Shown: in pieces, positions 36,581 through 45,251 of the stretch
Layout: the number at the start of each line of letters is the position of its first letter
Numbering within the stretch: the first letter of the stretch is position 1
Notes under the pieces: generated by a model
Told to the model about the DNA's origin: nothing
The model's database searches: none
What the model saw: only the letters and a program-made list of their open reading frames with translations
Assembly: GCA_025359965.1 (NCBI GenBank)
Contig: JANYDC010000103.1
Location: 1-50,245 of the forward strand
DNA: 50,245 bases
Direction: 5' to 3'
Source: Pedosphaera sp.
Lineage (GTDB): Bacteria; Verrucomicrobiota; Verrucomicrobiia; Limisphaerales; SXQI01
Program-made: the position numbers and the translations under genes

Positions 36581-37147
36581 ATGTTGCTCGTCATCGATAA
36601 TTACGATTCGTTTACCTACAATCTCGTGCAGTATTTGGGCGAGATGAAGGTGGATTTGCAGGTTCAGCGAAACGACCAAATCTCGCTTGATCAGATTGAG
36701 GCGTTGAAGCCGGAGCGGATTCTGATCTCCCCCGGGCCGTGCTCGCCGCGTGAATCAGGCCTCTCCAACGATATTATCCGCCAGTTTGGGCCCCGCATCC
36801 CGGTCTTGGGGGTTTGTCTTGGCCACCAATGCATTGGCCACACTTTCGGAGCCAACGTGATTGTGAATTATCGGATGATGCACGGTAAAACCTCACCCAT
36901 CCGTCACAATGGCAAAGAGCTTTTCGAAGGCATGCCCAACCCTTTTGCGGCCACGCGCTACCATTCACTGGTCATCGAGCGCAAGACCATGCCGGCATGT
37001 TTGGAGGTCACCGCGGAGACCGCTGAGGGAGAGATCATGGGGATTCGCCACAGGGAACTTCCCATTTGGGGAGTGCAGTTCCACCCTGAAAGCATTTTAA
37101 CCGACAGCGGCCGTATGATTTTGCATAATTTTCTGAAGTTGAAGTAG
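36581..37147 (+). CDS. trpG: Glutamine amidotransferase, anthranilate/aminodeoxychorismate synthase component II
   Basis: This 188-residue protein has the class I glutamine amidotransferase layout: N-terminal [20 protein letters not shown], oxyanion region [10 protein letters not shown], catalytic Cys79 in GVCLGHQ, and His/Glu in FHPES near residue 168. The length equals a stand-alone TrpG/PabA. It supplies ammonia to anthranilate synthase or aminodeoxychorismate synthase; the large subunit is not in the window, so it may serve both. It stands alone on the plus strand. Confidence 0.93.
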   Translation: MLLVIDNYDSFTYNLVQYLGEMKVDLQVQRNDQISLDQIEALKPERILISPGPCSPRESGLSNDIIRQFGPRIPVLGVCLGHQCIGHTFGANVIVNYRMMHGKTSPIRHNGKELFEGMPNPFAATRYHSLVIERKTMPACLEVTAETAEGEIMGIRHRELPIWGVQFHPESILTDSGRMILHNFLKLK

Positions 37148-37227
37148 ATCCTTTTGAGCGGTAGGGCGGGGTGTCGCACCACTCCATCGCCGCGCAAGAG
37201 ACTGCGCGCACCACCCCCTTTGGCTGG

Positions 37228-38049
37228 TCAGAAAAACGGGTTGTGATCCATTTCTTCGCCGACAGTGGTCAAAGGTCCGTGTCCAGGACAGAGCAGGGTG
37301 GGGCGTGGGAGTGAGAAGATTTGCGTCCGCACACTTTTTTTCAGCATCTCGGAGGATTGATTAGGACGCCCCATGGAACCGGCGAAGATGCAATCACCGA
37401 TGATGGCAATGTCAGGGGCGTTTTTAGGAAATCCTCTGATGACATAGGTGACTCCATCCTCGCAATGGCCTGGGGTTTCGCGGTAGCTGACGCTGAGATT
37501 TCCCAATGGGATTATTTGATTCAACTGGTTTCGCTGATCCTTCGGAGCGGATTTGATGTTGCTATGCAGTTGAATAAAAGGAAAGCGTTCACGCAAAGGC
37601 GCGACAGCGGCAATGTGATCCTCGTGCGAATGCGTAATGAAAAGGTGATGGAGTGAAAGTCCGTTTTCTTCGAGCAGATGAACGACAGGCATGATATCGA
37701 AGCCGGTATCAAAAAGAGCGGATTCTTTGGTGACAGCATCCCAAGCCAGATAAGCATTCACCGTCAGACCGTCCCCGGCTGTGCTGATCACCTTAAATCC
37801 ATGCCATAGGGCTGTGTCCACGGGACGTGGCGACCACCCCTGCAGGAGTTGCTCCAATTTGGGAGCACTTAGATCAAGCAGTGGTGCAAGCGCGGCGAAA
37901 TTGGGTTTGCGCGCCGGTTGCGCGCTCTCCTCGAAAGCAGCGAGTTCCTCCGGGGTCAGTCCTGCGGCTTGGGCGGCCTTGGATAGGTCGACATGCGAAG
38001 CAGTGCGTGCTTTTCGGATTACATCCCCCAAATGATCTTCCAACATCAT
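37228..38049 (-). CDS. XRE-type helix-turn-helix fused to metallo-beta-lactamase domain
   Basis: This 273-residue protein starts at ATG 38049 (ATG 38046 also possible). Residues 1-70 look like an XRE-type helix-turn-helix (VIRKARTASHVDLSKAAQAA, then GLTPEELAAFEES). Residues from about 80 form a metallo-beta-lactamase fold: the HxHxDH motif reads HSHEDH (in LFITHSHEDHIAAV), with a later GHCEDG and a C-terminal CPGHGPLTTVGEE. Such hydrolases act on thioesters, phosphodiesters or similar bonds. The N-terminal DNA-binding fusion is less usual and could make it a regulator sensing its own substrate. It is 66 bases downstream of the receiver-histidine kinase gene on the same strand. Confidence 0.85.
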   Translation of the reverse strand: MMLEDHLGDVIRKARTASHVDLSKAAQAAGLTPEELAAFEESAQPARKPNFAALAPLLDLSAPKLEQLLQGWSPRPVDTALWHGFKVISTAGDGLTVNAYLAWDAVTKESALFDTGFDIMPVVHLLEENGLSLHHLFITHSHEDHIAAVAPLRERFPFIQLHSNIKSAPKDQRNQLNQIIPLGNLSVSYRETPGHCEDGVTYVIRGFPKNAPDIAIIGDCIFAGSMGRPNQSSEMLKKSVRTQIFSLPRPTLLCPGHGPLTTVGEEMDHNPFF

Positions 38050-38115
38050 GGGTGCATGTTAGCGACGCAGGGGATTGTGGCAAGGGTGTCCATGCCGCAG
38101 CCAATCAACCCAGAC

Positions 38116-39219
38116 TCAGTAGCTGAGTACTTCGGGCAGGCACAGTTGCACTGAGGTTTTCTGCAGAGGGATGCTTTCGATGTGGACGGAACCGCTGTAC
38201 AGCTCGGCCAGGCGTCGGGCGATGGTGAAGCCAAGCCCTGCGCCCTGCTGCTCGTGGATGCGCCGGTCAAACTGGATGTGGGCGCCCATGGTGTTGATTT
38301 GTTCCATTGTGAGGCCTCGCCCATGGTCGATGATGTTGAGGCGATACTGGTTGCCGTTCTTGCCGGAAACCACGATGACGGGAGTGCCGGGCGTGGAGAA
38401 TTTGAAAGCGTTATCGATCAACTCCGTGACGATCTTTTGCAGGTAAGGCAACGAAATGCTCAGGCACGCATCCTCCACTTGAAGCAATAGATCCATTTCC
38501 CGGTTTACCTTGTGTGCGCAGGCTTGAGCCGTGGTCGCGACGCAGTCGCGCGCGTTAACGGGTTCCGTATTGCGGAGGCTGGCGACTCTTTTCGGATCGT
38601 TCGCCAGTAGTTCGATTTGGGAGTAAGTCAGGAAATTTTCTATCAGATGTTGAAGCCGCCCTGCGGAATTGTAAATTCCCTGAGCATATTCAAGGATTTC
38701 CTGAGGCTTGGCGACTTGATGGTCCTGAATCAGCACCTGAGAGTACCCAACAATCCCGTTAAGCGGGGTCATTAATTCATGGGGAAGCGCCAAGATGATG
38801 CTGGTCGTTAAATTTTCAATCGCATCTTTTTTGTCTTTATTTTCCAGCTCTTTGTGCTGAAGCCTGGCCCTGACCATGGCTAACAGCTCGTCGAGCATGA
38901 ATGGTTTGGGCAGAAAATCATCCGCACCAAGGTTCATTCCCTGGCGGAAGTGGTCACGATCCGCAACGCCTGTCAAAAAAACAAATGGGGTCGTTGCCGT
39001 CGAGGGGTTTTTGCGCAGGGCCTTGAGCACTTCATAACCGTTCATGCGCGGCATCTGGACATCGCACAGGACCAGATTCGGACAAAGGCTGATGGCTTGT
39101 TCCAACCCTGTATCCCCGTCACCCGCTGAAATGACCGTATAACCATGCAGGTTAAGGGTCTCCTGGATGAGGTTGCGGACTTCTTCCGCGTCTTCGATCA
39201 CTAAGATTTTCTCTTTCAT
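38116..39219 (-). CDS. Receiver-histidine kinase (single-chain two-component)
   Basis: The natural start is ATG 39219 (MKEKILVIEDAEEV). A receiver domain (about 1-120, phospho-acceptor Asp in LVLCDVQMPRMNGYEVL, Lys in LPKPFM) is followed by a DHp domain with the histidine in LPHELMTPLNGIVGYSQVL and a HATPase_c domain. The latter shows the N box LIDNAFKFSTPG, G1 HGRGL and G2 GAGLGFTIARRLAELYSG. No membrane segment is present, so it is soluble. Receiver-first order suggests the kinase is itself controlled by another kinase. It may be co-transcribed with the downstream XRE-metallo-beta-lactamase gene. Confidence 0.9.
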   Translation of the reverse strand: MKEKILVIEDAEEVRNLIQETLNLHGYTVISAGDGDTGLEQAISLCPNLVLCDVQMPRMNGYEVLKALRKNPSTATTPFVFLTGVADRDHFRQGMNLGADDFLPKPFMLDELLAMVRARLQHKELENKDKKDAIENLTTSIILALPHELMTPLNGIVGYSQVLIQDHQVAKPQEILEYAQGIYNSAGRLQHLIENFLTYSQIELLANDPKRVASLRNTEPVNARDCVATTAQACAHKVNREMDLLLQVEDACLSISLPYLQKIVTELIDNAFKFSTPGTPVIVVSGKNGNQYRLNIIDHGRGLTMEQINTMGAHIQFDRRIHEQQGAGLGFTIARRLAELYSGSVHIESIPLQKTSVQLCLPEVLSY

Positions 39220-39447
39220 CCGGTACTTCACCACACCGCCACCACATTCGTTCAGTCCAGTCGGGCGGGTTGTTGTCGATCCGTGGACCGACTACTTTTG
39301 AATGCTCTCGCACGAATGGCCATGAGTGCCATCGGACTCTTTCCATTTCTTCTAAAGGTATTTCGCCTCTCTGAGCCAGAACTATTCGCAGGATTCTTTC
39401 CATGAAGCACTTGCCGATGCTCCAATCCCGGCTGATGATCGTGGCGG

Positions 39448-40167
39448 ATGGAATCAGGTTTTTTCAAGCCAGGGGACCGACGGGCCGCATTAGTGGAGGA
39501 TCTCTTCGCCACTATTGCCCGTCGGTATGACCTGATCAATGACCTTCAAAGTGGAGGCATGCACCGATTGTGGAAGCGCCGATTGGTCTCGCTGGCAATG
39601 GGTGGGAATCCAGCCTCGGCCTTGGATGTGTGTTGCGGCACGGGCGATGTGGCCCTGCGGCTTGCCGCTAAAGGGGTGCATGTAGTGGGGTGCGATTTTA
39701 GCGGGCCAATGCTTTCGGTGGCGGCCAAGCGCAACTGCGGCGGTCAGGGAAAAATTTCATGGATTCGGGCGGATGCCTTGAACCTGCCCATTGCCAGTGG
39801 GAGCTTCGATGTGGTGACCATCAGTTACGGGTTAAGGAATCTGGCGAACTTTGAGGGTGGCCTGACTGAGCTTTGGCGCGTGCTCAAACCCGGAGGACGA
39901 CTGCTGGTGCTTGATTTTGGCAAGCCACCCTTTCGACTGTGGCGCATTCTTTATTACGCTTACCTCCGCGCTGTGGTCCCGGTCTTTGGTCGCCTTTTCT
40001 TCGGAAATTCCGCCACCCACGCGTATATCTATGAATCGCTTTTGGCTTATCCGGCTCAGGTCGGCGTGGACCGTTGGCTGCGCGATCACGGAGCCGTCTC
40101 TCCGCGCACCGAACTGCTGATGGGCGGCATGATGACAATCAATTGCTGTCAGAAACCGCTCGTTTGA
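39448..40167 (+). CDS. ubiE: Ubiquinone/menaquinone methyltransferase UbiE/MenG
   Basis: This 239-residue protein has the UbiE signature: FATIARRYDLINDLQSGGMH near the N-terminus, motif I ALDVCCGTGDVALRLAAKG, and DVVTISYGLRNLANFEGGLT with the later LWRVLKPGGRLLVLDFGKP. It methylates the quinone ring (demethylmenaquinone or the ubiquinone precursor). Quinone type is not shown by the sequence; menaquinone would be expected for this phylum. It is divergent from the receiver-histidine kinase gene and convergent with the DUF4380-like gene. Confidence 0.92.
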   Translation: MESGFFKPGDRRAALVEDLFATIARRYDLINDLQSGGMHRLWKRRLVSLAMGGNPASALDVCCGTGDVALRLAAKGVHVVGCDFSGPMLSVAAKRNCGGQGKISWIRADALNLPIASGSFDVVTISYGLRNLANFEGGLTELWRVLKPGGRLLVLDFGKPPFRLWRILYYAYLRAVVPVFGRLFFGNSATHAYIYESLLAYPAQVGVDRWLRDHGAVSPRTELLMGGMMTINCCQKPLV

Positions 40168-40229
40168 GGGCAAACTCGTGGCTTCTTACAGCGGATCGAC
40201 GGGGGCCTCAACCTGAATGCTAGCGGCTA

Positions 40230-41216
40230 TCAATTCTTGTGGCTCAGGATCGAGCGGATCTGCCCCACGGCGTCTGTTCCCGTGCGGTGGTACAGGGTGT
40301 AAGTGTTGGTCTGGCTGATTTTGCTGCCAACTTTGAGATCATTTAACGGGGCAAGCATCTCCAGCTCCACATAGGGCAGGGGGTCGGGGTTGGTGTAAAC
40401 CTGGGCGCTGGTGCCAGAGTCCGGGTAGATGGCCGAAGGGATCCGTGGTGAATCAATCCTCACAATGTGTCCAGGCCCAACCCAGATGAGTGTGGAGGCC
40501 TCGGTGCCGATTTTGGTGGGCTTTTTGGTGCCCCTGATGTGGGTCAGAAGACCATCTTTGACTTTGAGACCTTCGGGTGCGTCGGCACCCATCAGAAAAT
40601 AGCCGTTGGTCAATTGACTCGTCGCAGGCAGGGGGATGCAGACCAATTCGGGCTCCGCGAGTTGGGTGATGATCCACACCCCGGCTTTTAGGGCTGGTCC
40701 GCTGACTTTTTCGTACGTCGTGACGATGTCCATGACCGCTTTGCCGGGGCGCAGAGTGATCTCGCGGTGCGTCTTGATGCCAAAATGGGGGTCGATGGGT
40801 GAATCGAGAATGATACTGTGCGCATTGGTGGTGGCCGAGACACTCATGGAATCAAAAGCCTGCGGTGGCGGCCATCCGCGCGGGGTGACCTTGCCCCAGT
40901 CATCCTGAGGGGAGGGCCATGTCTTGTCGCCGCCAAAATTGATCCAATCGGAGCTTTGTGGCTGGACCTTGGCTCCACCAAGCATGGGGTTCTCCCAAAA
41001 GGGATTGATTGTGTCACCTTCAAAATTGAATTGCATCACTCGCCCGATGGCAGGAACTACAACCGCCTGCACGACGCCGTTGCCAATTTGGTATGATCCC
41101 TCCCAACCTCTATGGTTGGTCTTTTTGATTTGAATGTCGGGCACCCCGAATGATTGCGACGCCGAGACGCACATGACTAATCCGAATATCAGGTTCCGGG
41201 TTGGGAGAATTGGCAT
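40230..41216 (-). CDS. DUF4380-like secreted protein
   Basis: The natural start is ATG 41216; the frame extends to 41237. An N-terminal signal-like hydrophobic stretch (RNLIFGLVMCVSASQSFG) is followed by a beta-rich body of about 300 residues. It contains GVVQAVVVPAIGRVMQFNFE, SDWINFGGDKTWPSPQDDWG and DPHFGIKTHREITLRPGKAV, which fit the DUF4380 family of probable sugar-binding or aldose-epimerase-like folds. Function is unknown. It faces the two-component cluster across a 360-base region. Confidence 0.8.
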   Translation of the reverse strand: MPILPTRNLIFGLVMCVSASQSFGVPDIQIKKTNHRGWEGSYQIGNGVVQAVVVPAIGRVMQFNFEGDTINPFWENPMLGGAKVQPQSSDWINFGGDKTWPSPQDDWGKVTPRGWPPPQAFDSMSVSATTNAHSIILDSPIDPHFGIKTHREITLRPGKAVMDIVTTYEKVSGPALKAGVWIITQLAEPELVCIPLPATSQLTNGYFLMGADAPEGLKVKDGLLTHIRGTKKPTKIGTEASTLIWVGPGHIVRIDSPRIPSAIYPDSGTSAQVYTNPDPLPYVELEMLAPLNDLKVGSKISQTNTYTLYHRTGTDAVGQIRSILSHKN

Positions 41217-41237
41217 GTCCAGAACATGCCATTTCAT

Positions 41238-41599
41238 AGGTTGGGTATCCAGCTTTTTGCCTTGGCCAGGAATATTTTGCAGCTTCCGCCCGCGTCGAGG
41301 ATTGGTCCTATGTGGTTGCTCAAAACTCAGCGTCGCTGCGACACTGCGCGAGAATTTTAGGCAAGTAATCGCGCGTGGAGTCGAGGAGAAGAAAAGGGAT
41401 TCCGTTCTTCAGTATCCACCCCAAAGCTCTGTCGCCCAAAAATATATGCTCCCACCCGACAAGTTGTGTCCATGGGGTGTTCACCCCATTGGCAAAAAAC
41501 CCGGTCCCCATCATCATCCCATGTCGGCACACGCCATTCCCGCTGCGTCGCTGATGAATCACGCGGCGTTAAAAGTCCCGGCCGCCAGGCTCTGCGCTT
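41238..41599. other. Divergent intergenic region with inverted repeat
   Basis: This 362-base gap separates the DUF4380-like gene and the kinase operon. It holds the dyad at 41472-41489 and an unconvincing 80-codon minus-strand frame (41320-41562). I see no other gene or RNA. Confidence 0.5.
41472..41489. promoter_or_regulatory. Perfect 8-bp inverted repeat, candidate operator
   Basis: The arms ATGGGGTG and CACCCCAT are separated by TT, about 110 bases upstream of the pseudokinase start. No T-run follows on either strand, so it is not a standard terminator. It could be an operator for a dimeric regulator. Confidence 0.4.
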
Positions 41600-42298
41600 G
41601 TGAAACGAAAACTAACCATAGTGGCACAAGCCTATCTCTCGGCGCTCCGAGAGTATCAGCTGCTGGGGTCGCGTGTGAGTTTGCAGCCGGCATTGGAGCT
41701 TGGTTGCCGGGCGTTTGTTTTGGGGCTTCAGCCCTTGGAAATGGAATGGCTGCACAAGCGTGCTCTGGCCAGGTTAAAGCTTCCAGCCGTTGCTGGATTA
41801 TCCGACAAGCGGGCACGGCGTTTTTTGAAAGACGCCATGATTCCACTGGTTAAAATAAAACGTGCCGGACCTCAGGACGAACAGCGGATGAGGCACCTTA
41901 ACAGGATTCTCGACCAGCGAACGGCGCAACTCCGTACGACCAAGACACAGTTACAGGAAGGTATTGCAAAGCGTGAAAATTTGGAAATGGAACTACAGAG
42001 CAAGACAAACCTGCTCGAGACTCTTCTTCGCGAATCACTGGAATTGCAGGACGGTTTGAAAAAACTCGCTCACGGGGAATTTACCGCGCAGGAAAAGGAG
42101 CGACTCAGTCTTAGTCGTGAATTAGTGAACAACATTGCCCAGACGCTCCTGGGGGTAAATGTCAGGTTGATCAATCTTAAGCATGAGGCGAAGAATAAAG
42201 GCCACGAACTAAAACACCGAATTGCCGGCACCCAGCGGGCGGTGGCTAGTTCGGTTAAAACCATGCGTCAGTTGGCCCGTAAATACCAACATTCATGA
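41600..42298 (+). CDS. Histidine-less kinase-like protein (DHp domain without ATPase)
   Basis: This 232-residue protein is a paralogue of the next kinase. Both start with an RsbU/RsbRD-like N-terminal helical domain (AYLSALREYQLLGSRVSLQP here), then a coiled coil (RTAQLRTTKTQLQEGIAKRE) and a HisKA_3-type dimerisation segment. In the segment ERLSLSRELVNNIAQTLLGV, the phospho-acceptor His and the following Asp of the neighbour's RELHDVIAQTL are replaced by Val176 and Asn177. The HATPase domain is absent; the protein ends about 55 residues later. Its stop overlaps the next start in ATGA, so translation is coupled. It probably dimerises with or modulates the adjacent kinase; this is an inference. 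Confidence 0.85.
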   Translation: MKRKLTIVAQAYLSALREYQLLGSRVSLQPALELGCRAFVLGLQPLEMEWLHKRALARLKLPAVAGLSDKRARRFLKDAMIPLVKIKRAGPQDEQRMRHLNRILDQRTAQLRTTKTQLQEGIAKRENLEMELQSKTNLLETLLRESLELQDGLKKLAHGEFTAQEKERLSLSRELVNNIAQTLLGVNVRLINLKHEAKNKGHELKHRIAGTQRAVASSVKTMRQLARKYQHS

Positions 42299-43458
42299 AG
42301 CAGGAAATTTCGAGCTTATCACGCCGATACCAAACCGCACTCATCACTCACCTCAAGCAGGGCCATAGGGCGGGGTTGGAGTCCGCCCGCGGATTAGGCA
42401 GCCAGGTACTTGCGGCCGGATTGAAAACGGCCGAGCTGGCCAGGCTTAATGAGGAGACCCTGGTGGCCGCGCTGCCCAAAGGTTGTTCCCCGATCAGGCG
42501 CGCGGCGATGATCAAGGAAGCCGGGATTTTTTTCGCAATGGCCATTACGCCGATCGAGAACACCAATCGCAGCACACAGGAGGCCACGGCGATGTTGGAG
42601 AAAACTGTCGAGGCACTGAGCCTCCGCACAGTTGAACTGGCTGCGGCGAATCTTGAGCTCAATTTGGAAATAGCCCGGCGCAAATTAATTGAGGAAGCCC
42701 TAAAGACAAGCGAGTCCAAATCCATCCGATTGTTGGGGCAGTCTGATCATATGCAGGAACAGTTGCGGCGATTGTCCCGCCAGATTCTATCCGTGCAGGA
42801 GGATGAGCGAAAGCGCGTCAGCAGGGAGTTGCACGACGTGATTGCGCAGACCCTGACCGGCATTAACATTCGGCTTGCCGCCCTGAAGACCGAGGCGGTG
42901 GTCAATACCAAGACCCTGGTCAACAACATCAACAGCACGCAAAAGCTGGTGGAGAAATCGGTCGATATTGTGCACCGGTTCGCCCGTGAGTTGCGGCCGA
43001 CCGTGCTGGACGACCTCGGGCTTATCCCTGCATTGCACTCCTTCTTAACCAGTTTCACAAAACGCACCGGGGTGCACACGCACTTGACAGTTTTTGCGGG
43101 CGCGGAACAATTAACCATCTCCAAGCGCACTGTCCTATTTCGTGTCGCCCAGGAAGCGCTTATGAACGTGTCCAGACACGCCAAAGCCACCGAAGTGCAG
43201 GTGAAGCTCCACAAGCAGAGCGGCCACATCTCCATGGAAATTCAGGACGATGGAAAATCTTTCTCAGTGGAGCACTTTTTGAAAAAAAATTTAGGCAAAC
43301 ATCTTGGGCTTCTTGGCATGAGGGAGAGATTGGAGATGGTGGGGGGATCATTCGAGGTGGAGTCCGCCCCTGGTGTTGGCACTCTTCTTGTTGCACGAAT
43401 TCCGATGGATAAACCCACCGCCCTAAAAAGGGCCCATACCGAAACGAAAAGTCTATGA
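42295..43458 (+). CDS. Sensor histidine kinase, HisKA_3/NarX type
   Basis: This 387-residue soluble kinase has an RsbU/RsbRD-like N-terminal helical domain (about 8-90), a coiled coil (about 95-160), and a HisKA_3 domain with phospho-acceptor His180 in RVSRELHDVIAQTLTGINIR. A HATPase_c domain follows, with N box RVAQEALMNVSRHAKA, G1 IQDDGKSF (Ser replaces the usual second Gly) and GLLGMRERLEMVGGSFEVES. No membrane segment was seen. It overlaps the pseudokinase before it and the NarL-type regulator after it by four bases each, so the three are a single translational unit. Confidence 0.93.
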   Translation: MKQEISSLSRRYQTALITHLKQGHRAGLESARGLGSQVLAAGLKTAELARLNEETLVAALPKGCSPIRRAAMIKEAGIFFAMAITPIENTNRSTQEATAMLEKTVEALSLRTVELAAANLELNLEIARRKLIEEALKTSESKSIRLLGQSDHMQEQLRRLSRQILSVQEDERKRVSRELHDVIAQTLTGINIRLAALKTEAVVNTKTLVNNINSTQKLVEKSVDIVHRFARELRPTVLDDLGLIPALHSFLTSFTKRTGVHTHLTVFAGAEQLTISKRTVLFRVAQEALMNVSRHAKATEVQVKLHKQSGHISMEIQDDGKSFSVEHFLKKNLGKHLGLLGMRERLEMVGGSFEVESAPGVGTLLVARIPMDKPTALKRAHTETKSL

Positions 43459-44134
43459 AACGAATCACCGTATTGCTTGCTGATGACCATACCATTGTGC
43501 GCGAGGGGTTTCGTATAATGCTCGAAATGGAGGTTGATTTTGAAGTGGTTGGCGAAGCGCAGGACGGTCGCCAAGCTGTGGCGATGGTCAATAAATTGAG
43601 GCCCGAAGTGGTGCTCATGGACATTGCGATGCGTTGCTTAACGGGTTGGAGGCAACCCGGCAGGTGCTCAAAACTGTTCCTACCACCAAAGTAATCATGC
43701 TTTCTGCACACAGTGATGATGCTTACGTGCAGAATGCAACCGATTCCGGGGCTGTCGGGTTTATCCTCAAGCAAACCTCCGCCCATGAGGTTTGCCGGGC
43801 GATTCGAGAGGTGCAAAAAGGGAATAAATATTTCACCCCTTCAGTCTCCAAGCGACAGGGTCGCCTGCATGGGCAACTACCAGGCGGCAGGCGTTTGGTG
43901 GACAAGAAAGCGGCTCAGTTAACTTCGCGGGAGATGGAGGTTCTCCAGCTTATCGCCGAGGGCAAAGCCAACAAGGAGGCTGCTGGAGAATTGGGCCTCA
44001 GCATCAAAACAGTCGAGAAACACCGTGAACATTTGATGGAGAAACTCGATATCCACGACACAGCCGGCCTCACGCGGTATGCCATCAGCGCGGGTATCAT
44101 CGAGAGCAGCGTGCAGCTCACCATCATTCCCTGA
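43455..44134 (+). pseudogene. NarL-type response regulator with one-base frameshift
   Basis: The first frame (43455-43694) encodes ITVLLADDHTIVREGF and VVLMDIAM then goes off into CLTGWRQPGRCSK. The correct continuation LNGLEATRQVLKTVPTTKVI is one frame over and runs to 44134, including a LuxR helix-turn-helix (LTSREMEVLQLIAEGKANKE). Its paralogue at 44798 reads MDISMPLLNGLEATRQ, so an expected CCG for Pro is CG at about 43632: one C is missing. With it restored, a 226-residue regulator results. It overlaps the kinase stop in ATGA, so it was surely that kinase's partner. It is broken, or the base is a consensus error. Confidence 0.9.
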
Positions 44135-44173
44135 GAGCCAGCATGAGAATACCTCTAAAACCTAGCTGAACTG

Positions 44174-44716
44174 ATGGAAGGTACTCTCGGTGTGGAAAGC
44201 ACAGTGGGGGTTGGCAGCAAATGCTGGTGTGAGCTGCCCACCGCCGAGGCACACCAATTCTCGGTCGACAGAGTGGGCACTGGGATGTACGTCAAACCGC
44301 AACGGCACCGTGGCGAAGGACAGCACAGGCTCTTATATATTGAGGAGAATCCGGCTAACATACGGTTGGCGGAGCAGCTCATTGCGCAATGTTCCGACAT
44401 CATCCTGATTACTGCCGTGAACGGAATCCGGGGCCTTGAACTGGCGCGGGCCGCACTGCCAACGGTGATCCTGATGGATATTCACCTCTCAGGCATGAGC
44501 GGCATTGAAGGCCTGAAAATTCTGCGTCATGACCCCTTGAACTGGCGCATTCCGGTGGTGGCGCTTAGTGACAATGCAATGCCCCGCGATATTGAGCGCG
44601 GCTTGGAATTGGGTGTTTTCCGCTATCTTACCAAGCCCATTAAAGTCGAGCAGTTTATGGAAACACTGGATGAGGCTTTGGAATTTGCCGGGAGGCAAGC
44701 GGAGCCGGTTATTTAA
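44174..44716 (+). CDS. C-terminal remnant of hybrid histidine kinase (receiver domain)
   Basis: This 180-residue frame begins MEGTLGVESTVGVGSKCWCE, which is the last strand of a HATPase domain; upstream DNA still encodes LAEL in frame before degenerating. A complete receiver domain follows (LLYIEENPANIRLAEQLIAQ, acceptor Asp in ILMDIHLSGMSG, Lys in YLTKPI). The remainder of the kinase is missing. It could still be translated as a single-domain receiver, but the ATG used has no evident Shine-Dalgarno site. It lies between the frameshifted regulator and a receiver-only protein. Confidence 0.75.
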   Translation: MEGTLGVESTVGVGSKCWCELPTAEAHQFSVDRVGTGMYVKPQRHRGEGQHRLLYIEENPANIRLAEQLIAQCSDIILITAVNGIRGLELARAALPTVILMDIHLSGMSGIEGLKILRHDPLNWRIPVVALSDNAMPRDIERGLELGVFRYLTKPIKVEQFMETLDEALEFAGRQAEPVI

Positions 44717-44797
44717 AGCCAGAGCCAAAAACCGCAGGAGCACATAGACCGGCGAATGGCAAAACAAAGTTGCCGCAGTCGCCATCCTATCCAAAAC

Positions 44798-45241
44798 ATG
44801 AAATCAATTACTGTCCTGATTGCAGATGACAATAAGCGTTTGCGCAGTGAATTCCGCAAAATACTCGAAAACGAGACCGATATCAAAGTGGTTGGAGAAG
44901 CACGAAACGGCCGGGTTGCGGCTGAACTTGCCTTAAAACTCCGCCCCGCCGTGGTACTGATGGATATCAGCATGCCCCTGCTGAATGGGCTGGAGGCCAC
45001 GCGCCAGATATGCAAAGCCTTGCCGGACGTCAAAGTGGTCGTGCTGTCCGCGCACAGTGATTATGCGTATGTGGGTAACGCCATCGAGGCCGGCGCGGTA
45101 GGATACCTTCTCAAACAGACTTCAGCCGGCCATATTTGTCCGGCTATCCGGGCCGTGCAGAAGGGTGGAACTTTTTTTAGCCCCGCAATCGCCAAGTCCT
45201 GTGATCATCTCAATCAGCAGTCGTCTAAGACTTCGGTGTGA
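44798..45241 (+). CDS. Receiver-only response regulator (NarL-type, lacking DNA-binding domain)
   Basis: Taking ATG 44798, the product is 147 residues: a receiver like the broken NarL regulator (ITVLIADDNKRLRSEFRKIL, acceptor Asp in VVLMDISMPLLNGLEATRQI, Lys in YLLKQTS). After AVQKGGTFFSPAIAKSCDHL it ends within 13 residues, so the LuxR helix-turn-helix is absent. An in-frame ATG at 44756 adds 14 poorly conserved residues. It could act as a phosphate sink or protein-protein switch, or be a truncated copy of the same gene. Confidence 0.85.
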   Translation: MKSITVLIADDNKRLRSEFRKILENETDIKVVGEARNGRVAAELALKLRPAVVLMDISMPLLNGLEATRQICKALPDVKVVVLSAHSDYAYVGNAIEAGAVGYLLKQTSAGHICPAIRAVQKGGTFFSPAIAKSCDHLNQQSSKTSV

Positions 45242-45251
45242 TTGGGTCACT

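Noticed and set aside
41320..41562. 80-codon minus-strand frame with a LKNGIPFLLLD segment resembling the end of Trm112-type proteins
   Set aside because: No cysteine pair or N-terminal half could be found upstream in any frame, so the resemblance is probably chance.
43629..43640. Programmed frameshift in the NarL-type regulator
   Set aside because: No slippery heptamer or downstream structure is evident; a one-base deletion explains it more simply.
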